NCBI GenBank assembly: GCA_902826815.1
Contig: CADEGF010000014.1
Location: forward strand, 1 to 64,000
Length of the DNA stretch: 64,000 nucleotides
Reading direction: 5' to 3'
Source: an uncultured Mycobacteriaceae bacterium
GTDB taxonomy: Bacteria > Actinomycetota > Actinomycetes > Mycobacteriales > Mycobacteriaceae
Below are positions 52,406 to 60,755 of the stretch, piece after piece. The translations under genes were made by a program, and so were the position numbers. The notes beneath the pieces were generated by a model. It saw only the letters and a list, made by a program, of their open reading frames with translations. It was not told the origin of the DNA and did not search any database. How positions within the stretch are numbered: position 1 is the first letter of the stretch; every line of letters starts with the position of its first letter.

Positions 52406-53377
52406 ATGCGGGTGACTCTGGATCAGGACGAGCGTGACCTCGCTGCGATGTGCCGCAGCGTGCTGGCCGCGGAGCTCGAAGCGGATGCGCAGTGGAAGGC
52501 GCTGGCCGACGCTGGAGTGCTCGGGCTACCGATCGACGGCAGCCTCACCGACGTCGGCATTTTCTGTGTAGAAGCGGGAAGGGCGTTGTGCCCCAGAGCT
52601 GTTCAGAGCACGTTGTACACGATGCTGGCGATCGACTGGTTCGGCGTCGGATCGGACTGGCTTCCTCGACTGGCCTCCGGCGAGGCGCGTGGAACCTACG
52701 CGCTCTTCGACCCGCGAGACTCGTCCGTCGGCTTGGACTTGGATGGAGTCGCTGACTTCGTTCCGGATGCCGATGTCGCCGACGTGATCATCGCGTCAAC
52801 GAACTCGGGTGTAGTGGCCGTCGACACGTCGACCGGCGTCAACATCGAGCCCATTTCCATGATGGGCGGTTATCCGGCGTTCACCGTGCGCTTCGACGAT
52901 GTGGCGGGTGCCGTCGACGTCGACCCGGACCGGTTACGGCGACTGGCCAATGCCATTGTGGCGCTGGACTGTTTGGACCTTGTCGGCGTCGGCGAGGCGG
53001 TCATCGAACGGACCGTCGAGTACACGAAGATGCGCGAACAGTTCGGCAGGCCGATCGCGTCGTTCCAGGCCGCGCAGCACATCGTCGCCGATATGCATAT
53101 CGCGCTGGCGGCGGCGCGGCTCGCCGGGTACTCGGCGGTGTTCGAACTCGGGCAGGGCCGAACCGCGACCCGTGAGACGGCTATTGCTCGCATGCGCGCC
53201 GCCGAGGTCAAGAAGATCACGCTCGACGCGCATCAGCTGCACGGCGGCATGGGCTATGTCGTCGACACCGGGCTGTACCGGTTCTCCGAGCGTGCCCGCA
53301 TCCTGGCCACGCTCGGCGGCGGAGCCGATATCGTCGCGAAATGGCTTGAGCACGAGATGAACTGGGGAGGGCCATGA
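52406..53377 (+). CDS. Acyl-CoA dehydrogenase, partner subunit (FadE27-like)
   Basis: 323 residues from the ATG at 52406, five bases after the previous stop. It is shorter than usual (about 380), with a reduced middle domain. The C-terminal helical domain is intact, with MREQFGRPIASFQAAQHIVADM and HQLHGGMGYVVDTGLYRFSERARI. It most likely forms an alpha2beta2 enzyme with the preceding subunit. The stop overlaps the next start by 4 bases. Confidence 0.85.
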   Translation: MRVTLDQDERDLAAMCRSVLAAELEADAQWKALADAGVLGLPIDGSLTDVGIFCVEAGRALCPRAVQSTLYTMLAIDWFGVGSDWLPRLASGEARGTYALFDPRDSSVGLDLDGVADFVPDADVADVIIASTNSGVVAVDTSTGVNIEPISMMGGYPAFTVRFDDVAGAVDVDPDRLRRLANAIVALDCLDLVGVGEAVIERTVEYTKMREQFGRPIASFQAAQHIVADMHIALAAARLAGYSAVFELGQGRTATRETAIARMRAAEVKKITLDAHQLHGGMGYVVDTGLYRFSERARILATLGGGADIVAKWLEHEMNWGGP

Positions 53378-53877
53378 CGGCCGAAAGCCTCATCGACGCC
53401 GAGTCGGCCGAGAAGATCGGCCAGGTCGTCGCCGTCGCCACCGGTGAGGTGTACCGGCGCGATTGGCAGCGATGGGCCGCCGCGGTCGGCGACCACAACC
53501 CGCTGTGGTTCGACGCCGACTACGCGCGCCGGCGCGGCTACCGCGACATCGTCTGCCCACCGCTGTACTTGCAGTATGCGATCCTCGGCGTTGCCGCGCT
53601 CGGCGATCTGCGGCCCGATGGCTCGTCGGGTGCGGTGACGGGCAGCATGGCGTTCCCGCGTGCACCGAGGCGGATGGCGGGCGGGGAGAGCACGACCTTT
53701 CACCTGCCCGCGTATCACGGCGACGAGGTCGAGATGACGCGCACCGTCGAGTCGATCGTCGAAAAGGACGGCAGATCAGGCAAGTTCGTGCTGGTGACCT
53801 GGCGCGCGGAATACCGCAACCAGAACAGCGACCTGCTCGCCGAGGCCACCACGTCGATGATCGCCAGGCCCGCATGA
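53374..53877 (+). CDS. MaoC-like hydratase half (FAS1-DH13 type)
   Basis: 167 residues. The hotdog fold is recognisable: YRRDWQRWAAAVGDHNPLWF near the start, then AFPRAPRRMAGGESTTFHLP. In the R-hydratase motif the Asp and Asn are kept (GDHNP) but the catalytic His position is Trp. It should pair with the next protein to form the enoyl-CoA hydratase, as in ChsH1-ChsH2 of cholesterol degradation. Overlaps both neighbours by 4 bases. Confidence 0.82.
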   Translation: MTAESLIDAESAEKIGQVVAVATGEVYRRDWQRWAAAVGDHNPLWFDADYARRRGYRDIVCPPLYLQYAILGVAALGDLRPDGSSGAVTGSMAFPRAPRRMAGGESTTFHLPAYHGDEVEMTRTVESIVEKDGRSGKFVLVTWRAEYRNQNSDLLAEATTSMIARPA

Positions 53878-54383
53878 GCCCACCTACTACCCCCGCGAGC
53901 AGACGCAAAAGCATGCGACACGCCGGTGAAATTGATGCATTTGCGTCTGCTCGCGAGAGAAGGCAACCGTATTTCGACGACGTTCAGACCGGCGACGAGA
54001 TCCCGGCGCTGACGGTGACCGTCGACGAGACGCAGATGTTCTTCTTCAGCGCCGCCACCTACAACGGTCACCGCATCCACTACGACAAGGAATGGGCGCG
54101 CGATCGCGAGGGCTACGACAACGTGCTCGTGCAGGGCCCGCTGCAGGCGGCGCTGCTGTCGCGGGCGCTGACCGACTGGATCGGCGGCGACGGGCGACTG
54201 GTGGCCTTCTCGGTGCAGAACCGCGCGATCGCCTTGCCGGGTCAGGAGCTGACGTTCGGGGGCGTCGTCACCGGGAAACGCGACGACGGCCTCGTCGACC
54301 TCGACATCTACTGCAAACGCGGCGACGACGTGCTGATGCCGGGGACCGCGACCGTCGCGCTGCCGCAGCGAGGTTCATCGTGA
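53874..54383 (+). CDS. MaoC-like hydratase half with inserted repeat at the N-terminus
   Basis: 169 residues from the ATG at 53874, overlapping the previous stop. The core FDDVQTGDEIPALTVTVDET and FFFSAATYNGHRIHYDKEWA is a MaoC hotdog domain. The His of the hydratase motif is present but the Asp position is Thr, complementary to the preceding subunit. The first 27 residues are encoded across a 16-bp inverted repeat and do not look like family sequence, so the original start may have been nearer 53964. Confidence 0.82.
   Translation: MSPPTTPASRRKSMRHAGEIDAFASARERRQPYFDDVQTGDEIPALTVTVDETQMFFFSAATYNGHRIHYDKEWARDREGYDNVLVQGPLQAALLSRALTDWIGGDGRLVAFSVQNRAIALPGQELTFGGVVTGKRDDGLVDLDIYCKRGDDVLMPGTATVALPQRGSS
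53894..53955. repeat. 16-bp inverted repeat inside a coding start
   Basis: CGCGAGCAGACGCAAA (53894-53909) and TTTGCGTCTGCTCGCG (53940-53955) are perfect reverse complements with a 30-base centre. It looks like a small dispersed palindromic element that has entered the 5' end of the MaoC gene without breaking the frame. The TGCTCGCG core recurs in the tandem repeats at 41869-41910. Confidence 0.85.
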
Positions 54384-55582
54384 CGGGCCTGCGCGGCGAG
54401 GCCGCCATCGTCGGTATCGCGGAACTGCCCGCCGAGAAGAAGCAGAGCGCGCCACCGTCATTCACGCTGGACCAGTATGCGCGACTGGCAAAGATGGTCA
54501 TCGAAGATGCGGGCGTGGATCCCGCTGTCGTGAACGGGCTTTCGACGCACGGCATCGCGGAGTCGAACATGTTCGCCCCGGCCACGCTGTCGGAGTACCT
54601 CGGGCTGCCGCTGGACTTCGGCGACCGCGTCGACCTCGGCGGTGCGACGGCGGCAGGCATGGTGTGGCGGGCCGCCGCGGCCGTCGAGTTGGGACAAGCC
54701 GACGCTGTGCTCGTCGTGATGCCCGGTTCGACCGAGATCCCGCGATCGGAAGCGAAGCCCGGCCGGACGCTCAGCTGGTTCGGGGCGTCGAGCAACAACT
54801 ACGGCTCCCCGCAGGCAGAGTTCGAGATTCCGTACGGCAATGTCGGCCAGAACGGCCCGTACGCGCAGATCGCGCAACGATACGCGCACGAATTCGATTA
54901 TGACGCTGCCGCATTGGCGCGCATAGCGGTGCACCAGCGCGAGAACGCGTGCGCTCACCCCGGTGCGGTGTTCCACGGCAAACCCATCACCGTCGACGAC
55001 GTGCTGAACAGCCCGGTGATCGCCGACCCGATCCACATGCTCGAGACGGTGATGCGGGTGCAGGGCGGCGCGGGCGTGCTGGTCGCGAACGCCGACGTGG
55101 CGCGGCGGTCGCGTCGTCGGCCCGTGTGGATCAAGGGGTTCGGTGAGCACATCCGGTTCAAGACGCCAACCTACGCCGACGATCTCATCCGCACGCCCAT
55201 CGGCCGCGCAGCGGAGCGTGCCTTCGCGATGGCGGCCTTGGCGCGATCCGACGTCGACATGGCGTCGATCTACGACTGCTACACGATCACCGTTTTGATG
55301 ACGCTCGAGGACGCAGGCTTCTGCGGCAAGGGCGAGGGCATGAAATGGCTGACCGAGCACGACCTGACCTTCCGCGGCGACTTCCCGATCAACACCGCAG
55401 GCGGGCAGCTGTCGTTCGGCCAGGCGGGCATGGCAGGCGGCATGCACCACGTCGTCGACGGCGCACGCCAGGTGATGGGCCGCGCGGGGGAGGCGCAGGT
55501 GGCCGACTGCGACACGGCCTTCGTCACCGGCAACGGCGGCATCATGAGCGAGCAGGTCGCGTTGATCCTGGGCGGTGACTGA
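54380..55582 (+). CDS. Thiolase-fold lipid-transfer/aldolase (Ltp2-like)
   Basis: 400 residues from a GTG overlapping the previous stop. A thiolase fold without the nucleophilic Cys: the motif region reads GGATAAGMVWRAAAAVELGQ. The Tyr-containing segment SIYDCYTITVLMTLEDAGFC and GNGGIMSEQVALILG match Ltp2, which cleaves 17-hydroxy steroid side-chain CoA thioesters by a retro-aldol reaction together with a DUF35 partner. Such a partner is the next gene. Confidence 0.88.
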   Translation: MTGLRGEAAIVGIAELPAEKKQSAPPSFTLDQYARLAKMVIEDAGVDPAVVNGLSTHGIAESNMFAPATLSEYLGLPLDFGDRVDLGGATAAGMVWRAAAAVELGQADAVLVVMPGSTEIPRSEAKPGRTLSWFGASSNNYGSPQAEFEIPYGNVGQNGPYAQIAQRYAHEFDYDAAALARIAVHQRENACAHPGAVFHGKPITVDDVLNSPVIADPIHMLETVMRVQGGAGVLVANADVARRSRRRPVWIKGFGEHIRFKTPTYADDLIRTPIGRAAERAFAMAALARSDVDMASIYDCYTITVLMTLEDAGFCGKGEGMKWLTEHDLTFRGDFPINTAGGQLSFGQAGMAGGMHHVVDGARQVMGRAGEAQVADCDTAFVTGNGGIMSEQVALILGGD

Positions 55583-55989
55583 TGACGGCGCCCCTGCCCG
55601 AACCGACGCCGGTATCGCGGCCGTTCTGGGATGCGTTGCGCGAGCATCGGATTCTGATCCAGTACTCGCCGTCGACCGGGCGCTACGTGTTCTACCCACG
55701 CACGCTCGCGCCGGGCACACTGGCCGACGAACTGGAGTGGCGCGAGATCGATGGCGCAGGCTCGCTGTACACGTATACCGTCGCGCGCAGGCCAACCGGC
55801 CCGCCGTGGGCAGAGCAGCTGCCGCAGCTGCTTGCGGTCGTCGAGTGGGACGCAGGCCCGCGGGTCAGCACGGAACTCGTCGATGTCGAACCCGAGGACA
55901 TCCGTATCGGCATGCGCGTCGAGCCGGTCTTCGTCGATATACCCGACGCAGGCATCACTCTGCTGCGCTACAGGCCTGCCGATGTTTGA
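55582..55989 (+). CDS. DUF35 OB-fold partner protein without zinc-ribbon Cys
   Basis: 135 residues. The layout PFWDALREHRILIQYSPSTG, then FYPRTLAPGT, then an OB-fold with SLYTYTVARRPTGPPW is DUF35. The four Cys that bind zinc in many members are replaced (YSPSTG, LAPGTL), so the ribbon is metal-free. In ChsH2 the DUF35 domain is fused to MaoC and binds Ltp2; here it is separate. It should form the aldolase complex with the preceding protein. The stop is overlapped by the next start. Confidence 0.85.
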   Translation: MTAPLPEPTPVSRPFWDALREHRILIQYSPSTGRYVFYPRTLAPGTLADELEWREIDGAGSLYTYTVARRPTGPPWAEQLPQLLAVVEWDAGPRVSTELVDVEPEDIRIGMRVEPVFVDIPDAGITLLRYRPADV

Positions 55990-57556
55990 GACCGTGCAGC
56001 AGCTACTGCGCTCGCGGATGGACGACGACGGCGTCGCGATGATGCACGATGACCGGACGTGGACGTGGCGTGAGCACCTTGCCGAAGCGGGGGCGGAGGC
56101 GTCGGCGCTCATCGCGCAGATGAACCCGTCGCAACCCATGCATGTCGGTGCGCTGCTGGGCAATACGCCTGCGATGCTGCGGTCGATGGCCGCGGCGGCG
56201 CTCGGCGGATACGTGCTGTGCGGCATCAACACGACAAGACGCGGCGACGGGCTGGCCGCCGACATCGGTCGGTCTGACTGTCAGCTGGTGCTCGCCAACG
56301 CCGAGCACATGCCGCTGCTCGACGGCCTCGCCCTTGGAGGTGCAACGGTTCTCGATGTCGACGACCCCGGCTATCGCGAGCTGGTGGCCGCGGCGGAACC
56401 GCTTGTCCCGCATCGTGAAGTCGAGGGGATGGATCCCGTCGTCATGCTCTTCACGTCGGGCACGAGCGGCGACCCGAAGGCTGTCCGCTTCGCGCACGCG
56501 ATGGCGGTGCTGTGCGGCGCGAGCCTGGCCGAACGGTTCGAGCTGACCTCCGACGATGTCTGCTATCTGTCGATGCCGCTTTTCCACTCCAACGGGGTGG
56601 CGGCGGGTTGGGCGGTGGCGCTGGCATGCGGAGCGGCGATGGTGCCGGAGAAGTTCTCGCCGTCGCGGTTCCTCTCCGATATCCGCCACTACGGCGCGAC
56701 CTATATGAACTACGTCGGCAAACCGCTGGCTCTGGTGCTGGGCACAGTCGAGAAGCCCGATGATGCCGACAACACGCTGCGGGCGGCGTTCGGCAACGAG
56801 GCCACCGAGCGCGACGTCGACGAGTTCGCGCGACGGTTCGGATGCCGCGTCGTCGACAGCTTCGGATCGAGCGAGTTCGCTGTCGTCGTCATGCGCGAAG
56901 ACGGCTGCCCGTCGGGGTCGATCGGCAAGGGGTATCCGGGCGTGAGCGTCTACCACTCCGACACCGTGACGGAGTGCGCGCCAGCGGTTTTCGACGAGCA
57001 CGGGGCGCTTGCCAACTTCGACGACGCGGTGGGCGAGCTGGTCAACACCTACGGCGTCGGCGGCTTCACCGGCTACTACAACGATGCGGCCGCCACCGAG
57101 GAGCGGATGCGGCACGGCATGTACTGGTCGGGCGATCTGGCCTACCGCGACGCGGACGGCTGGATCTACCTGGCCGGCCGAACGGCGGACTGGATGCGGG
57201 TGGACGGCGAGAACCTCGCGGCGGGCCCGATCGAGCGGATTCTGCAGCGGCTGCCCGAGATCAACCACGTGGCGGTGTACGCGGTCCCCGACGATCGCGT
57301 GGGCGACCAGGTGATGGCGGCCGTCGTGCTCAATGAGGGAGCGGCGTTGTCGCCCAGGCAGTTCGAGGACTTCCTCGCGTCGCAGCCCGATCTGTCGCCG
57401 AAGGCGTGGCCCAGATACGTCCGCGTCAACGATGCGCTGCCGCAGACGGCGACCAACAAGATCCTCAAGCGCGCGCTGATCCAGGAAGGCGTTACCGCGA
57501 CCGACGGCGTGCTGTGGGAGCGGGATCCGCGCGGCCGTACCTACACGAAGCGGTGA
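55982..57556 (+). CDS. Acyl-CoA synthetase (FadD17-like)
   Basis: 524 residues from the ATG at 55982, overlapping the DUF35 stop by 8 bases. The adenylate-forming motifs are present: LFTSGTSGDPKAV, YWSGDLAYRDADGWIYLAGR and the catalytic Lys in TATNKILKRALI. In M. tuberculosis fadE26-fadE27-fadD17 are adjacent, matching this operon. It activates a carboxylic side chain with ATP and CoA. Last gene of the operon; it overlaps the convergent SDR gene by 16 bases. Confidence 0.88.
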   Translation: MFETVQQLLRSRMDDDGVAMMHDDRTWTWREHLAEAGAEASALIAQMNPSQPMHVGALLGNTPAMLRSMAAAALGGYVLCGINTTRRGDGLAADIGRSDCQLVLANAEHMPLLDGLALGGATVLDVDDPGYRELVAAAEPLVPHREVEGMDPVVMLFTSGTSGDPKAVRFAHAMAVLCGASLAERFELTSDDVCYLSMPLFHSNGVAAGWAVALACGAAMVPEKFSPSRFLSDIRHYGATYMNYVGKPLALVLGTVEKPDDADNTLRAAFGNEATERDVDEFARRFGCRVVDSFGSSEFAVVVMREDGCPSGSIGKGYPGVSVYHSDTVTECAPAVFDEHGALANFDDAVGELVNTYGVGGFTGYYNDAAATEERMRHGMYWSGDLAYRDADGWIYLAGRTADWMRVDGENLAAGPIERILQRLPEINHVAVYAVPDDRVGDQVMAAVVLNEGAALSPRQFEDFLASQPDLSPKAWPRYVRVNDALPQTATNKILKRALIQEGVTATDGVLWERDPRGRTYTKR

Positions 57557-58467
57557 ACCGCTTCGTAGGCGTTGCGCTGGAACTCCGGACTCCCGAAATC
57601 CGAATAAACCTCGGCCTGGTCGATCAGCGGGCCGGTAAGTATCTTCGCCGTGCTGGCATAGAAGCGTCCGCTGTGGAGTTCGTCTGACGTCGCGGCGTCG
57701 ACGATTCGCCGCGCGCCTGTGCCAAGCGGGTGCGCAAGCCCGAACCTAGGGAATACGCGGCCCATCAGAACGCGATCCCACACCGGCCTCACCACCGGTG
57801 GCAGGAAGCCGAACACCTCCGTTCCAGCGGTGTTGCCCGGACTGACGGTGACGAGCCGCAGCTGTGGGTTGCGACGCGCGAGCTCTGACATCCACAGAGC
57901 GCCGAGATATTTCACCTGTGAATACGTCAAGGCCGGAACCGCCTTCCGGTGGGCGAAGAACGACCCGTCCATCACGCTCGCGAACTCGTCCACCGAATGC
58001 GTCGCGAACATTGGCCGCTTCATCCCCAGCCTCGGCACACCGCGTGCGGCTTCGCTTCCGACCAGAACCGCCGAACTGGTCAAGACGGCAGTCGCGATCA
58101 GCTGCTCGAGGAGCACCACATGGCCCAGCACGTTAGAAGCGAATGTGGTGGTGACGCCGTCACGGGTGAGCCCCATCCGATTGGAATCGCCGGTACCACC
58201 GGCGTTCAAGACGACTGCCTGCAGCGGCGCCTCGATCGATGCGATCGCAGCGCGGACCGAGTCGAGGTCGCTCGTGTCCAACTGCACGGTCGTGAAGATC
58301 GTTTTGCCGGTGCTCTGCTCGAGTTCGGCGCGCGCCGCCTTTGCCTTCTCCTGATTCCGGCACGCTAGGTACACGGTGTCGAAGGCGTTCAGCTGGGCGA
58401 ACTGGCGGGCCACTTCTTTGCCGATGCCGGAGTTGGCGCCGGTGATGAGCACGGCGGATGCGGGCAT
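57541..58467 (-). CDS. Short-chain dehydrogenase (protochlorophyllide reductase/retinol dehydrogenase-like)
   Basis: 308 residues with TGANSGIGKEVARQF for cofactor, NAGG, and the active-site YSQVK. The long C-terminal part and LTRDGVTTTFASNVLGHVVL match the oxidoreductases often annotated as light-dependent protochlorophyllide reductase-like, here a general SDR. Substrate unknown, perhaps a sterol or lipid alcohol by context. Confidence 0.85.
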   Translation of the reverse strand: MPASAVLITGANSGIGKEVARQFAQLNAFDTVYLACRNQEKAKAARAELEQSTGKTIFTTVQLDTSDLDSVRAAIASIEAPLQAVVLNAGGTGDSNRMGLTRDGVTTTFASNVLGHVVLLEQLIATAVLTSSAVLVGSEAARGVPRLGMKRPMFATHSVDEFASVMDGSFFAHRKAVPALTYSQVKYLGALWMSELARRNPQLRLVTVSPGNTAGTEVFGFLPPVVRPVWDRVLMGRVFPRFGLAHPLGTGARRIVDAATSDELHSGRFYASTAKILTGPLIDQAEVYSDFGSPEFQRNAYEAVHRFV

Positions 58468-58511
58468 ACCCCACTATTACAGCCGGATACGACGGGCGCT
58501 CGGCGGCTCGT

Positions 58512-59750
58512 TCACCGGTATTCGACCTGCCAGTGCTTGATGCCGTTGATCATGCTGTGCCGCAGGCGCTCCGGTGCGGCGACCGGCGTCAGGTCGGGGA
58601 TGTGGTCGGCGATCGCGTTGAACATCAGGTCGATGGTCATCCGCGCGAGGCTGGCGCCGACGCAGTAGTGCGCGCCGGTGCCGCCGAACCCGAGGTGTGG
58701 GTTGGGATCTCGCAGGATGTCGAAGGTGTACGGGTCGACGAAGACGTCCTCGTCGAAATTCGCCGACCGGTAGAAGAGCACCAGCCGCTGCCCCTTCTTG
58801 ATCTTCACGCCGCCCAGCTCGGTGTCGGCAAGAGCGGTCCGCTGGAACGCCGTGATGGGCGAGGCCCAGCGGATGATCTCGTCGGCGGCGGTCTTCGGCC
58901 GCTGCGCCTTGAACAGCTCCCACTGCTCGGGGAACTCGGAGAACGCCATCATGCCCTGGGTGATCGAGTTGCGGGTCGTCTCGTTGCCCGCCACCGTCAG
59001 GGTCACGACGAACATGCCGAACTCGGCTTCGGTCAGATTGCCGTCGGCCTCGGAGTCGATCAACGTGGTGACGATGTCTCGATCTCCTGAACCGGGCTCC
59101 TCCTTCTTGCGCGCCGCCAATTGCATGGCGTACCAGATCAACTCGGCCGTCGACTCCAGCGGGTTGAAGTCCGCGAACTCCGGATCCTCGTCGCCGCCGA
59201 TCATCTGGTTTGTCCAGTCGAACAGCTTTTCGCGCTCATCCAACGGCACGCCGAGCAGTTCGGCGATCGCCTGCAGCGGCAGCTCGCGGGCGACCTGCAG
59301 GACGAAATCGCCGGAGCCCTCCTTGGCCGCCTCCGCAGCGATGCGTTGCGCGCGGTCCTTGAGCTCGGCCCGCAGCCGTTCGATCGCTCGCGGTGTGAAG
59401 CCGCGGGAGATGATCTTGCGAAGGCGCGTGTGCTCGGGGTCGTCCATCATGATCATCGACAGCGAGCCCGCCTCGATCTGACCGCCGCCGCCGGTCACCT
59501 TGTAGCGCGGCACGATCGACTTCTTGGCCGACGAGAACACGTCGCTGCGCCGGGACACCTCACGGACGTCGCGGTGCTTGCTGACCACCCAGAAACCGCC
59601 GTCCCCGAACCCGCCGACATCGGGTGGCTGCTCGTTCCACCAGATCGGTTCTGTGCGGCGGACCTCGGCGAACTCCTCCGTCGGCAGCCGGGAGGCGTAG
59701 ATCTCGTGATCGGTGAAGTCGAAACCGGCCGGCAGGTTGGGGGCGGCCAT
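58512..59750 (-). CDS. Cytochrome P450, CYP125-like
   Basis: 412 residues. It closely follows CYP125 sequence: NLPAGFDFTDHEIYASRLPT, RRTEPIWWNEQ, RLRKIISRGFTPRAIERL, VAGNETTRNSITQGMMAF, and the heme motif FGGTGAHYCVGASLAR with the Cys ligand. CYP125 hydroxylates and oxidises C26/C27 of cholesterol side chains, the first step before CoA activation. Its neighbourhood of FadE/MaoC/Ltp/FadD genes fits a sterol-type substrate. A GAGGAGG lies upstream of the ATG. Confidence 0.9.
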   Translation of the reverse strand: MAAPNLPAGFDFTDHEIYASRLPTEEFAEVRRTEPIWWNEQPPDVGGFGDGGFWVVSKHRDVREVSRRSDVFSSAKKSIVPRYKVTGGGGQIEAGSLSMIMMDDPEHTRLRKIISRGFTPRAIERLRAELKDRAQRIAAEAAKEGSGDFVLQVARELPLQAIAELLGVPLDEREKLFDWTNQMIGGDEDPEFADFNPLESTAELIWYAMQLAARKKEEPGSGDRDIVTTLIDSEADGNLTEAEFGMFVVTLTVAGNETTRNSITQGMMAFSEFPEQWELFKAQRPKTAADEIIRWASPITAFQRTALADTELGGVKIKKGQRLVLFYRSANFDEDVFVDPYTFDILRDPNPHLGFGGTGAHYCVGASLARMTIDLMFNAIADHIPDLTPVAAPERLRHSMINGIKHWQVEYR

Positions 59751-59813
59751 GCGGACCTCCTCAGGAGGGGTTTTTGTGATGGTAGCCAGGGACCTGCATT
59801 ACCGTTGCCGATC

Positions 59814-60755
59814 ATGGACGACGGCGTTGCGAAGTTCATGCGGGACACGAACGACGCATTCCCGGCCGTCGAGAAGATGACCGCGGTGGAGGCGCGGGCG
59901 TTCCTGGCGGGACGGCGTGTGGCGGTCTCCAACCTGTATGACGTGGCGCGGGCCGACGACCGTCCGATCCCCGGGCCCGACGGCGACGTGCCGGTACGGG
60001 TCTACCGGCCGCACGGGTCCGGCGGTCCACGTCCCGCAGTGGTGTTCGCGCATGGCGGCGGCTTCGTGCTCTGCGACCTCGACTCGCACGACGGCTTCTG
60101 CCGCGCGATGTCGAAGTACACGGAGTCGGTCGTCGTGTCGGTCGACTACCGGCTGGCACCCGAGCACCGCGCGCCCGCGGCGGTCGAGGACGTGTGCGCG
60201 GCCTTCTGTTGGGTGATCGATCGGGCCGACGAACTCGGCGTCGACCCGTCGCGGGTGCTCGTCGCCGGTGACAGCGCGGGCGGCAACCTCGCTGCGGTGA
60301 CGCCGCTGATGTGCCGCGAGCGCGGCACGCCGATGCCTGCGGGACAGGTACTGATGTATCCGGCCATCGAGCCGTTCTTCGACACCGAAAGCTATCGCAA
60401 GTATTCGACGGGATACGTCAACACCCGCGACGCCATGCAGTACTACTGGCGCGAGTACCTCGACGACAAGATGCCGTCACCGGAGTGGCTGGTGGCGCCG
60501 GCACGCTCCGAGTCGCACGAGGGCCTTCCGCCCGCGATCTTTCTGACGGCCGGGATGGACGTGCTGCAGAGCGAGGGTATGGCGTATGCACAACGGCTGC
60601 GGGACGCGAATGTGTCTGTGGTGCATCGTGATTACCCCGGCTTGTTTCACGGCTTCGCGACGATGATACCGTTCGGCGCCGGCGCCGCAGCGCGGGAACT
60701 GCTGTTCGCGGACATGCGGCGGTTGCTCGCCGAGCGAGTGGGAGTCCAGGCATGA
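59814..60755 (+). CDS. HSL-family alpha/beta hydrolase (Lip-type esterase)
   Basis: 313 residues from the ATG at 59814. HGGGF oxyanion motif, GDSAGG nucleophile, acid in the GMDVLQSEG region and His in YPGLFHGF identify the hormone-sensitive lipase family. Mycobacterial Lip proteins of this kind hydrolyse short to medium esters. It is divergent from the P450 and overlaps the next gene by 4 bases, so ester produced by that monooxygenase could be its substrate. Confidence 0.9.
   Translation: MDDGVAKFMRDTNDAFPAVEKMTAVEARAFLAGRRVAVSNLYDVARADDRPIPGPDGDVPVRVYRPHGSGGPRPAVVFAHGGGFVLCDLDSHDGFCRAMSKYTESVVVSVDYRLAPEHRAPAAVEDVCAAFCWVIDRADELGVDPSRVLVAGDSAGGNLAAVTPLMCRERGTPMPAGQVLMYPAIEPFFDTESYRKYSTGYVNTRDAMQYYWREYLDDKMPSPEWLVAPARSESHEGLPPAIFLTAGMDVLQSEGMAYAQRLRDANVSVVHRDYPGLFHGFATMIPFGAGAAARELLFADMRRLLAERVGVQA

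Noticed and set aside
50941-52407. 488-codon minus-strand frame spanning the symporter end and FadE start
   Set aside because: Crosses two well-supported genes and shows no family features.
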